A stretch of DNA of 23,462 nucleotides from Candidatus Pacearchaeota archaeon (GTDB lineage: Archaea; Nanoarchaeota; Nanoarchaeia; Pacearchaeales; GW2011-AR1), in contig NZER01000068.1 in assembly GCA_002690445.1 (NCBI GenBank), forward strand, positions 1 to 23,462, read 5' to 3'. A program made the position numbers and the translations under genes. Below are positions 1 through 6,161 of this stretch, in pieces. A model generated the notes under the pieces. The model had not been told where the DNA came from. It made no database searches and saw only the letters and a program-made list of their open reading frames with translations. Within the stretch, counting starts at the first letter, position 1, and every line of letters begins with the position of its first letter.

Positions 1-134
1 TAAGTAGAATAATCTCCATCACCTTTCTTTTTCTTCTTTTTATTTAAAGCATTTCCAACTACTCGTCCTGGGAGATTGTTTCCTTCGTTATAATTATTAT
101 TTCTATTATTTTTCTTATTTGAATTGTTTGCCAT
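1..134 (-). CDS. Partial Asn/Lys-rich protein with MANN...NLPGRVVGNAL N-terminus (3' end outside window)
   Basis: The frame opens with ATG at 134-132 and stays open for 44 codons to the left edge, so the C-terminus is missing; the last two bases (TA on the coding strand) could begin a stop or a Tyr codon. The visible protein begins MANN, has an Asn/Lys stretch, then NYNEGNNLPGRVVGNAL, then six Lys. The 17-residue NYNEGNN...NAL block is nearly identical to the N-terminus of the neighbouring gene at 165-401, and the DNA repeats with one mismatch in 50 bases. It is the last visible member of the leftward operon and starts 30 nt after the preceding stop. No function is recognised. The reading frame is supported mainly by the conserved block shared with its neighbour. 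Confidence 0.6.
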   Translation of the reverse strand, partial: MANNSNKKNNRNNNYNEGNNLPGRVVGNALNKKKKKKGDGDYST

Positions 135-395
135 TTTATATTAAATCATCATCCTACCCTATAATTATTTGCCATTATTTTTTACTTGATTAAAACATTT
201 CTTACAAAACATTCCTAATGTTTTATAGCCATAAAATCTCTCCCCAAAGTTAGGATGTTTCCCCTTTTCTTGCCATTTCCTACACCCAGAACACCTAATT
301 CCTTTCTCAAATTCCTTTTCGAACTCCTTTTCACTAATTTCTAATGCATTTCCAACTACTCGTCCTGGGAGATTGTTTCCTTCGTCATAATTATT
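49..395 (-). repeat. 50-bp direct repeat encoding the shared NLPGRVVGNAL tag
   Basis: Bases 49-98 and 346-395 are identical except for one position (89 versus 386). Both copies lie at the 5' end of adjacent genes and encode N-Y-x-E-G-N-N-L-P-G-R-V-V-G-N-A-L. The sequence beyond the block is unrelated in the two genes. Confidence 0.9.
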
Positions 396-401
396 TGCCA
401 T
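165..401 (-). CDS. Small four-cysteine (possible zinc-binding) protein with shared NLPGRVVGNAL tag
   Basis: The protein has 78 residues from the ATG at 401, which is preceded by GAGGAG with a short A-rich spacer; a TTG 15 nt upstream is a less likely start. Residues 4-20 carry the NNYDEGNNLPGRVVGNAL block shared with the truncated gene to the left. Residues 22-34 are a short acidic/Lys helix-like stretch. C37-x2-C40 and C66-x2-C69 form two CxxC knuckles, as in treble-clef or zinc-ribbon folds. The spacing between the knuckles is 25 residues and is rich in Lys, Gly and aromatics. It follows a strongly basic gene in the same operon. Zinc binding is inferred from the Cys pairs; a DNA- or RNA-binding or structural virion role is possible, and no named family is recognised. 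Confidence 0.7.
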   Translation of the reverse strand: MANNYDEGNNLPGRVVGNALEISEKEFEKEFEKGIRCSGCRKWQEKGKHPNFGERFYGYKTLGMFCKKCFNQVKNNGK

Positions 402-437
402 TTTTCTCCTCTTCAAAATCTATACATCCTGCCATCT

Positions 438-1007
438 TTATGGGTATTTTTTTGTTTTAGAATGATTAGACCTATTTTTTCTTCTTTCGTAATAATCAGG
501 CTTTCCTTTCTTGCCGCCTCGTTTCTTTATTGTTGATTCTTTCCATCTAGGTCCTGGTGCTTGTGCCTCTAAAGTTCCATCCATCCACTCACTAGTAGAT
601 TGCGAACCTGTAAGTTTTTTAATTCTTAGATGTGTAGAATAATATCCTTTTGGTCCATCTTGATACCTTGAATTTCCTTTTTTCCAAATTTTTAAAGGAC
701 CTGGGTCAGCAGCATATGCTGTTCTATATCCTGTATATTTTTTTAATCCTGTAGCATAAGTAAGTCCCTTTGGTCTCCCCATTTTAGCACCAGGTTTTTT
801 AACTTTTCTGGTCCATCTTGATACACTTTTATGTGCCTTTACATACTCCCTTCGTCTAGCATAAGACCAATCTGCCTTGTATTTTTTAACTAATTTTTTA
901 TACTCTTCACCTGATTTTGGTTTTTTATATAGCTTTCTCTTTTGTGCAGCAGTTAATTTAAATGCTTTCTTTTTATATTTCTTACCTGGTCTTTTTACAT
1001 ATGCCAT
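438..1007 (-). CDS. Highly basic Lys/Arg-rich protein, possible virion nucleoprotein
   Basis: The 189-residue protein has about 58 Lys or Arg and only about 12 Asp or Glu, so it carries a very large positive charge spread over its whole length. It has many aromatic residues, especially Tyr, and no hydrophobic segment that could cross a membrane or act as a signal peptide. The motif TRKVKKPGAKMGRPKG near residues 66-81 resembles an AT-hook core (GRPKG). The gene starts 4 nt after the preceding stop, within a run of four basic proteins. Such composition suits a DNA-condensing virion protein, comparable in role (not in visible sequence) to SSV VP2. A ribosomal or other RNA-binding role cannot be excluded. 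Confidence 0.75.
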   Translation of the reverse strand: MAYVKRPGKKYKKKAFKLTAAQKRKLYKKPKSGEEYKKLVKKYKADWSYARRREYVKAHKSVSRWTRKVKKPGAKMGRPKGLTYATGLKKYTGYRTAYAADPGPLKIWKKGNSRYQDGPKGYYSTHLRIKKLTGSQSTSEWMDGTLEAQAPGPRWKESTIKKRGGKKGKPDYYERRKNRSNHSKTKKYP

Positions 1008-1011
1008 ATTC

Positions 1012-1545
1012 TTATCCGTATATCTTTTTGTATAACTTATTAAGTTGTCCTTCTGTTAAACCAGTAAAGTAAACATACTGCTTTAATTGTGCGTCCCATT
1101 GTTTTAAGTTATATCTTCCTTTCCTTTTGCCTTTTTTAGCTTTAGATGTTGCTTTCTTTGCGTTTGTATATGCTTTCAAAGACTTTGCATGTGGTAATCC
1201 TGTACTCTTTAACATCTTACCACGTTCATATAAAGTGTCATAACCTGCTTTAGCTGCATTTGTAGCTTTTCCTGTATAAGCTTTTTTTCTTGCTGCTACT
1301 CTACTCCAAGTTCCTGGTGTGCCTCTTCTTGACCCTCTTGGTGGTGGTGTGTATACCTTTCTTCCAACTTCACCTTTTCCAGCAGATGTTGTCCAACTTT
1401 TTGATTTTGTTGACTTTAATTTTGTTCCTGCCTTATATTTCTTTTTAGTCTGTTTACCTATTGCTGTAGATACTTTAGAACTCCTTGTTGGTGTTCCTTT
1501 TGAATAACCCTTTGTGGGTGCTTTTACTTTACCATAGTTTGCCAT
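1012..1545 (-). CDS. Highly basic Lys/Ser/Thr/Gly-rich protein, possible nucleoprotein
   Basis: The 177-residue protein has a low-complexity N-terminal two-thirds made of Lys, Thr, Ser, Gly and Ala with few acidic residues, reminiscent of histone H1-like tails. It ends in a more ordinary segment of about 35 residues with the pattern RYNLKQWDAQLKQYVYFTGL, likely a small folded domain. It lies one base downstream of the next basic gene (stop at 1547) and 4 nt upstream of another, so it is translated as part of one operon. DNA packaging is the favoured role, by composition and neighbours only. There is no signal peptide or membrane segment. Confidence 0.72.
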   Translation of the reverse strand: MANYGKVKAPTKGYSKGTPTRSSKVSTAIGKQTKKKYKAGTKLKSTKSKSWTTSAGKGEVGRKVYTPPPRGSRRGTPGTWSRVAARKKAYTGKATNAAKAGYDTLYERGKMLKSTGLPHAKSLKAYTNAKKATSKAKKGKRKGRYNLKQWDAQLKQYVYFTGLTEGQLNKLYKKIYG

Positions 1546-1546
1546 T

Positions 1547-2761
1547 TTATCCTAACCTCTTCAACAATCCTTTATACAGAGATGTTGCTTCTAATTTATT
1601 TAAATTTCTGTGTATTATCTGTGGTGTTTTCTTTGAAAGCTTGTAGTCATACACTTCTAATACATATCTACCACTTTTTTCCTTCAAAAATAAACCATAA
1701 TTGCCATTCTGTGCTGCAGAGATTGTTTTAAACTTCAATACAGGTGCTTGTGGTCGTGGTGCTTTTTTATATTTAGCTCTTTGTTCATTTGATAGCTTGT
1801 ATTTCTTTGCTTGTGTTCCTGTTCCTTTAACATATGAAACATCAAAAGTAAATCCTGCATTACCAAATCTTAATTGTGGTGCTCCGTTTCCACCGCCAAG
1901 ACCCATTGCACCAAATCCACTTTTACCTCTGCCTCCTAGACCTTGAGGGGCTTCTGCGGCTGCTTGTGCTGCTCTTTCTTCTTTAGTGAAAGCTCTCATT
2001 CCACCTTTTGATGAAGTGCTAACACCAGACAATCCATGAATAGCTCTAAAAACTTTCCATGATGGTCCTTTTGAACCTCTTGTGCTTGATGCATTATCAT
2101 ATAATCCTTTGTGACTTCCTGCTCCACCAATTCCACCTTCAACACTATAGGAAGGTCCTAAATTCATACCTGCCCATTTACTTCCATATTTGCCAGCTCC
2201 AAGTGATTCACCATATAATCCTCTATGAGTTCCACCTTTAGCGATAGCATCTAATATTCTTGTAGAAGCTTTCAAATAAACACCTGGATTAGCTCTGCTC
2301 CATGCTCCAGGTCTAAATCCTGTAGGTATAGTTTCTGCTGGTGCTGATGGTGTTCTTGTCTTTCTTCCTGGTTTAGTCCTTGGTTTTTGGTATGTATTAC
2401 CTGAACTAAATCCAATCCCAAGTTTTTGTGCTTGACTTCTAAGTGAAGATTGTTGTGCTGCTGTAAGTTGCCTTTGTCTTTTAGGTTTCTTTAAAGATGT
2501 GGTTAATTTATTACCTGTCTTAGCTCGTGCACCTGTTAATTTAGCTCCTTTTCTTCCTTTACCTGGTGCAAACTTAGGTCTCTGAGCTTGTAATCGTGCT
2601 GCTTTTTTTGCTGCTTGTAAATTAGCTCTTTTTAATGCTTTTGCATTAGCTCTAGCTTTTGCATTAGCTCTAGCTTTTAATTTTGCTGCTAATTTTGCTG
2701 CTTTTCTTGCTGCTTTTCTTTCTCTTTTTTCTCTTTTTCTTTTGTCTTTTTTCCAACCCAT
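1547..2761 (-). CDS. Basic, Ala/Lys/Arg-rich N-terminus with Gly-rich middle; probable virion protein
   Basis: The 404-residue protein starts at the ATG at 2761, with GAGG about 8 nt upstream; a start 30 nt earlier would overlap the preceding gene. Residues 1-70 are an almost uninterrupted Lys/Arg/Ala helix including a tandem ARANAK repeat. Residues 70-140 remain basic. The centre (about 150-300) is rich in Gly, Ser and aromatics and repeats a pattern of R/K-GLY followed by Ser/Gly and Trp. The last 100 residues look globular, ending near YDYKLSKKTPQIIHRNLNKL. The combination suggests a DNA-contacting tail attached to a structural domain. No family is recognised. Confidence 0.72.
   Translation of the reverse strand: MGWKKDKRKREKRERKAARKAAKLAAKLKARANAKARANAKALKRANLQAAKKAARLQAQRPKFAPGKGRKGAKLTGARAKTGNKLTTSLKKPKRQRQLTAAQQSSLRSQAQKLGIGFSSGNTYQKPRTKPGRKTRTPSAPAETIPTGFRPGAWSRANPGVYLKASTRILDAIAKGGTHRGLYGESLGAGKYGSKWAGMNLGPSYSVEGGIGGAGSHKGLYDNASSTRGSKGPSWKVFRAIHGLSGVSTSSKGGMRAFTKEERAAQAAAEAPQGLGGRGKSGFGAMGLGGGNGAPQLRFGNAGFTFDVSYVKGTGTQAKKYKLSNEQRAKYKKAPRPQAPVLKFKTISAAQNGNYGLFLKEKSGRYVLEVYDYKLSKKTPQIIHRNLNKLEATSLYKGLLKRLG
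2639..2674 (-). repeat. Tandem 18-bp repeat encoding ARANAK twice
   Basis: Two perfect, adjacent 18-base copies (2639-2656 and 2657-2674) lie inside the basic N-terminal coding region of the 404-residue protein. They look like a recent in-frame duplication in a Lys/Ala/Arg helix and would lengthen the helix by six residues per copy. Confidence 0.85.
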
Positions 2762-2762
2762 T

Positions 2763-3014
2763 TTATTTCCTCTTCTTGCTCCAAGCAGCATGTGTTGATT
2801 TACTATGGGCTTGTTTACAAGTTTTTCCTGTATGTTTTAATCCTAATTTTTTATAGTTAGACTTAGCTAATCCTAATATTCGCCAAGATTTAACACCTGA
2901 AGGAGCTGTAGTAACAGCAAATCTTCTATTCTTTCTCACCTTTACTGTATATATCGCAGATGTGAAAGGTTTCTTCGCTTTCAAATCATAAAATTTTAGT
3001 TTTTCCTGTGCCAT
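2763..3014 (-). CDS. Small basic protein, possible chromatin-like DNA-binding protein
   Basis: The protein has 83 residues from the ATG at 3014, chosen because GGAGGAGAT lies just upstream; a start 24 nt earlier would put that ribosome site inside the gene. The first 45 residues contain KFYDLKAKKPF, then VKVRKNRRFAVTTAPSG and SWRIL, which read as short beta-strands with basic turns. The rest is Lys/His/Ser-rich. A similar strand pattern occurs in small archaeal basic proteins thought to bind DNA, but that is from memory and not verified. It overlaps the upstream gene by 29 nt and precedes the 404-residue basic gene by one base. A genome-packaging role is inferred. Confidence 0.72.
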   Translation of the reverse strand: MAQEKLKFYDLKAKKPFTSAIYTVKVRKNRRFAVTTAPSGVKSWRILGLAKSNYKKLGLKHTGKTCKQAHSKSTHAAWSKKRK

Positions 3015-3228
3015 TTTGTGCAATCTCCTCCAATTCACTCATAGTTTTATATTGTGTTTTCCTCTTTTCTACTTCTTCATGAACCCATTTTGAACAATAA
3101 GGTCCTAATGTTATTTCATCTGCTACATAGGCAGTATTAAAATAATCTCTTATGTCTTGTTCTGCTGTTTTCTTTGCTAATGCTCTATTATAATATGTTT
3201 TTGACATTCTCGTCCACTTTGTAATCAT
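2986..3228 (-). CDS. Small hypothetical protein (80 aa)
   Basis: The protein has 80 residues from the ATG at 3228, which overlaps the upstream stop as ATGA, a sign of translational coupling; an alternative ATG at 3207 would remove seven residues. It has no signal peptide or membrane helix. The N-terminal half is basic with many Tyr, and the second half is acidic and helical (HEEVEKRKTQYKTMSELEEI). It contains a single Cys. No family is recognised. It lies between a small membrane-associated protein and the basic protein cluster, so a virion or assembly role is plausible but unproven. Confidence 0.65.
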   Translation of the reverse strand: MITKWTRMSKTYYNRALAKKTAEQDIRDYFNTAYVADEITLGPYCSKWVHEEVEKRKTQYKTMSELEEIAQNGTGKTKIL

Positions 3229-3458
3229 TTGTAGTATTTATCATACTTCTTTGCCGACTTCTTTATTTTATCTTTATTTGCTGCTAACATACCAATTGCC
3301 GCACCGACAAACGGAGCACCGACAAATACGCCTAACAATCCTCCTCCAATTCCATACCTTGTTGTTTTGTTGAAGTTGAAATCTGAAAGTTTTTGATTAT
3401 AATTTTTTGATTTTTTGAGAGAGCTCCCCGTACCTAATATTTTTCCAGTTGGATTCAT
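3225..3458 (-). CDS. Small protein with Gly/Ala-rich hydrophobic segment
   Basis: The 77-residue protein starts at 3458, overlapping the preceding stop by four bases (ATGA). The first 33 residues are polar and basic. Residues 34-60 form a Gly/Ala/Val-rich stretch (GIGGGLLGVFVGAPFVGAAIGML), a glycine-zipper-like segment able to insert in a membrane, followed by a Lys-rich tail. The shape resembles small virion membrane or membrane-perturbing proteins, but no homologue is recognised. Coupled translation with genes on both sides supports it as real. Confidence 0.68.
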   Translation of the reverse strand: MNPTGKILGTGSSLKKSKNYNQKLSDFNFNKTTRYGIGGGLLGVFVGAPFVGAAIGMLAANKDKIKKSAKKYDKYYK

Positions 3459-3676
3459 CTTTCAAATTTTATACTTTGTTTTGATGGTAATACTATCTCT
3501 TTGTTTCCTACTATATTCGTAACCAGCTTCATTGTGTCAAAGTTCGTTTCTTTCAGTTTTAACATTTTGCTTTTGTTTTTGAAGCCTGCTTTGAAAAGTT
3601 GCTTCCATGCATCTTTTCGATTTTTGGCCGAAATGGACATTGATAGTATATCATCAAAATATACATTATACTCCAT
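3455..3676 (-). CDS. Small hypothetical protein (73 aa), first gene of left operon
   Basis: The 73-residue soluble protein begins MEYNVYFDD and continues with a pattern of beta-strand, helix (KNRKDAWKQLFKAGF) and strand, with no membrane segment. It is the first gene of the leftward operon. No ribosome site lies directly before the ATG. Instead an AT-rich box at 3699-3713 sits about 30 nt upstream, which would give a transcript with almost no leader, a common archaeal arrangement. No family is recognised. Confidence 0.68.
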   Translation of the reverse strand: MEYNVYFDDILSMSISAKNRKDAWKQLFKAGFKNKSKMLKLKETNFDTMKLVTNIVGNKEIVLPSKQSIKFER

Positions 3677-3687
3677 ACGTATTGTAT

Positions 3688-3713
3688 AAAGCTATTGCTT
3701 TAAATATATATTT
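3688..3713 (-). promoter_or_regulatory. Candidate proximal promoter and small dyad for left operon
   Basis: On the minus strand a TATA-like AT box (3713-3699) is followed by AAAGC-AATA-GCTTT, a perfect 5-bp inverted repeat at 3701-3688 just before the expected start site near 3679. It could be an operator or a 5' hairpin. The promoter call is by position and composition. Confidence 0.4.
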
Positions 3714-3739
3714 CTCCTTAGAAACCTAAATACATTAGT

Positions 3740-3758
3740 CCTTTATATATATATTTTT
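3740..3758 (-). promoter_or_regulatory. TATA-type promoter upstream of left operon
   Basis: This element shares the 14-base core CTTTATATATATAT (plus-strand reading, 3741-3754) with the elements before the capsid genes and the peptide gene. On the minus strand it reads A-rich, then ATATATATAAAGG. It lies just beyond the ABC ATPase stop and about 65 nt before the 73-residue gene. Confidence 0.55.
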
Positions 3759-3759
3759 T

Positions 3760-4353
3760 TTATATATTCAAATTCAGCACTTTGTCACATCTCTTTAAAA
3801 CTTTTTTATTGTGAGATGCTATCAAAATTGTCAAGTTTTTAGCCCTACAATACGCTAAAAATTTAGGTATTATTTGGTTATACAGCTTGTCATCTAAGCT
3901 CTTAAATGGCTCATCTAAGAGCAGAACTCTTGGTTTTGTTATCATAGCCCTAATTAAAAGAATACGCTGTCTTTGGCCTCCTGATACTTCATTTATCTTT
4001 TTATCAAGTTCACCCTCGACAGCAAACATTTTAGAGAACATCTCTATATCTTCTTTAACAGATTCTGTTATCTTCTTTCCTTGTAATTTTAATGGTAACA
4101 AAACATTATCATATAGTGTTAACCACGGGCACAATCTATCTTCTTGAAACATATAACTAATATCGGTATTAACCTCAAGTGTACCAGATTGAATTTCTTC
4201 TAAATCTGAAAGACATCTTAACAATGTAGTTTTTCCTACACCACTCTTTCCTGTAATTCCTACTATCTCTTTATCTTTTATCTTATACGAAAGTCTTTTA
4301 AAAACTACATTATCTCCATATGATTTAGTTACTTTGCTTAATCTAATCATCAT
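3760..4353 (-). CDS. ABC transporter ATP-binding protein (nitrate/sulfonate/thiamine-precursor importer type)
   Basis: This is the 197-residue ATPase of an importer and would sit on the cytoplasmic face of the membrane. Visible motifs are Walker A GKSGVGKT (residues 35-42), Q-loop Gln70 (MFQEDRLCPW), signature SGGQ (124-127), Walker B VLLLDE (143-148), D-loop SLDD (152-155) and switch His181, so it should be active. The W-L-T after the Q-loop (PWLTLYDNV) is typical of the SsuB/TauB/ThiZ group. It is shorter than the usual 240-260 residues because it lacks the C-terminal extension. It overlaps the permease gene by 11 nt. A second ATG at 4350 has better spacing to GGTGAG. Substrate is unknown. 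Confidence 0.92.
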   Translation of the reverse strand: MMIRLSKVTKSYGDNVVFKRLSYKIKDKEIVGITGKSGVGKTTLLRCLSDLEEIQSGTLEVNTDISYMFQEDRLCPWLTLYDNVLLPLKLQGKKITESVKEDIEMFSKMFAVEGELDKKINEVSGGQRQRILLIRAMITKPRVLLLDEPFKSLDDKLYNQIIPKFLAYCRAKNLTILIASHNKKVLKRCDKVLNLNI

Positions 4354-5086
4354 ATCTCACCAATATCTTATTATATATCATTGTTAATATTCTATCCATT
4401 GTAAACCCAACTATAAACATAATTAAAACTGTAGCAAATAAATCATCAATTCGTAACAATCTAAAATAATTATTAATCATAAATCCTAATCCACTAGCAC
4501 CAATAAATATCTCTGCTGTAACAACAATCTTCCATGCTACTGCATTTGACCTTATTATACCAGCCATCACATGAGGAATCAATTGAGGAGAGATAATATA
4601 CGCTAACATATGAAATTTTGTTTTACTATATGTCTTTCCATATTCCATTAAATCTTTTCTAAGATTATCTAATCCAAGTCTTGTTGTAATAAATATATTT
4701 GGAAGTATCACAATTGTAATTATAAAGTACGGTATTACATTAGAAAGGCCAAAGAATACAATACCTATTATGGTTAAAACTGCAGCACCTATAAATTGTG
4801 TAGGATAAACCAAACTATCTACAACATCAGAAAATGTTTTATTAAAATATTTTAGAATTCCTATTGCAAATCCTACAACTATTGCTATTGCTAATGATAT
4901 ATAAACACGAATAAAACTATCAAGTATATTTATCCACGTATTCGGATATGATAATATTGTAATGAATGATAATATAACTTCAGAAGGTTTTGAAACAATA
5001 AAAGATGTAGCAGTTGTTTCCCATAACAGCAATAAAAATAAAAAAATCAATGAAGAAAGAACAACCGATGGTGTTCGTATCTTCAT
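4343..5086 (-). CDS. ABC transporter permease (SsuC/TauC/ThiX-like)
   Basis: The 247-residue membrane protein has about six hydrophobic segments and an EAA-type coupling loop around residues 146-174 (EYGKTYSKTKF...ISPQLIPHVMAG) that would dock on the ATPase. Residues near 190-200 read AEIFIGASGLGFMI, matching the conserved A-E-x-x-x-x-x-x-G-L-G segment of nitrate, sulfonate and taurine permeases. It is coupled to the binding protein by a 4-base ATGA overlap and to the ATPase by an 11-nt overlap, so the three form one transport unit. Length is normal for the family. Confidence 0.92.
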   Translation of the reverse strand: MKIRTPSVVLSSLIFLFLLLLWETTATSFIVSKPSEVILSFITILSYPNTWINILDSFIRVYISLAIAIVVGFAIGILKYFNKTFSDVVDSLVYPTQFIGAAVLTIIGIVFFGLSNVIPYFIITIVILPNIFITTRLGLDNLRKDLMEYGKTYSKTKFHMLAYIISPQLIPHVMAGIIRSNAVAWKIVVTAEIFIGASGLGFMINNYFRLLRIDDLFATVLIMFIVGFTMDRILTMIYNKILVRYDD

Positions 5087-6090
5087 GGTGTTATAAATAA
5101 CTCATTTAAATCTGGAATAAAATCAATCACGCCTCTTTCTTTTGCAATCTCATAGAAACCATAGAATGCACCTATATCTTTTTCTGTTACTTTTCCTGCT
5201 CTTTCTTCATAGTCTGCTTTTAATCTTATGGTTTCATATGAGTCCCCCGATGCGTCTGCTTCTAACTGAGATACTTCCTCAACATTATCTTTATACCATT
5301 GATAATTTTCTGTAAAATAATCAATTATTCTATTGTAAAGTGCAGGGTCTTCATCATAAAACTCCTTCTTTACTACAAAAAATGATGCTGGTGGAACAGT
5401 CCCATAGAAATCATACATTTCTCTATTGAAATCTATAACCACCTTATAGCTCTCACTAAAGCCCTCTGTGATGATATAATCGCTATCAAACATAGATGCA
5501 TCAAGATTGCCTTCTTGTAGCATCAATGGAGCCATATTACTCTCTACAGCGATAAATTCAATAGTATCCAAATCTACTTGATATATCTTTTTTAACGCAG
5601 TCATAAAAGCAATAGATGAACCATCTGCTTCTCCCTGAATACCAACTCTCTTTCCTTCCAAATCCTTTGGAGTCATAATATTAGAATCGAGCATAGTTAC
5701 TACTTTGCCCATTGTGTCTCCATTAGGGCCTACTATTTCCCTATAATATGGAGTTAAAACTTTATATATTTCACCTTCAGTAAATGCTCTACCAACATTA
5801 ATATTAGATAAAACACCAATTGTAGGTTCATTAGATGCTAATGTGAATAACTCTGCTTCACTATAATCTGCTGTTCTTAAATTTATATCTACACCTTCAG
5901 GTTCTGGTATTATATCATTTTCTAATGGATATAAAACTCCATTAAACTCTACCGATGTTACTACTAACTCAACCTCTAAATCAGAAATAGGTTCTGTAGG
6001 AATAAGTGTTCCTTCATCATCATAATCTGAACCACAACCTGTTAAAAATAATAATGATAACATAAATGTTAAAGCTATAAATTGTTTCAT
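5083..6090 (-). CDS. ABC transporter substrate-binding lipoprotein, NMT1/THI5-like
   Basis: The protein has 335 residues from the ATG at 6090, chosen over an in-frame start at 6120 because AAGGGGGC lies just upstream and the signal peptide then begins correctly. Residues 1-18 are a signal ending in the lipobox LTGC, so Cys19 would be the lipid anchor. The rest looks like a periplasmic-binding fold: GVLSNINVGRAF, the hinge-like DLEGKRVGIQGEADGSS, a ligand-loop region near FDSDYIITEGF, and PPASFFVVKKEFYDEDP, all typical of NMT1/SsuA/ThiY proteins. The ligand could be a thiamine precursor, sulfonate or another small anion; sequence alone does not decide. It is the first gene of the transporter trio. 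Confidence 0.85.
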   Translation of the reverse strand: MKQFIALTFMLSLLFLTGCGSDYDDEGTLIPTEPISDLEVELVVTSVEFNGVLYPLENDIIPEPEGVDINLRTADYSEAELFTLASNEPTIGVLSNINVGRAFTEGEIYKVLTPYYREIVGPNGDTMGKVVTMLDSNIMTPKDLEGKRVGIQGEADGSSIAFMTALKKIYQVDLDTIEFIAVESNMAPLMLQEGNLDASMFDSDYIITEGFSESYKVVIDFNREMYDFYGTVPPASFFVVKKEFYDEDPALYNRIIDYFTENYQWYKDNVEEVSQLEADASGDSYETIRLKADYEERAGKVTEKDIGAFYGFYEIAKERGVIDFIPDLNELFITP

Positions 6091-6143
6091 TGTCGCCCCC
6101 TTCTTAAATCTGATTATCATTAAATGTCATATAATATAACTAG

Positions 6144-6152
6144 TATTTAAAT
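6144..6152 (-). promoter_or_regulatory. TATA box for the ABC transporter genes
   Basis: ATTTAAATA on the minus strand (6152-6144), preceded by GATAG, lies in the 71-nt gap after the adenylate-forming enzyme gene. The expected start near 6122 gives a leader of about 30 nt carrying the ribosome site of the lipoprotein. The leader is too short for a riboswitch. Confidence 0.5.
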
Positions 6153-6161
6153 CTATCGATT

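Noticed and set aside
6091..6161. Thiamine-type riboswitch before the ABC binding protein
   Set aside because: The expected leader is only about 30 nt and lacks conserved TPP riboswitch segments.
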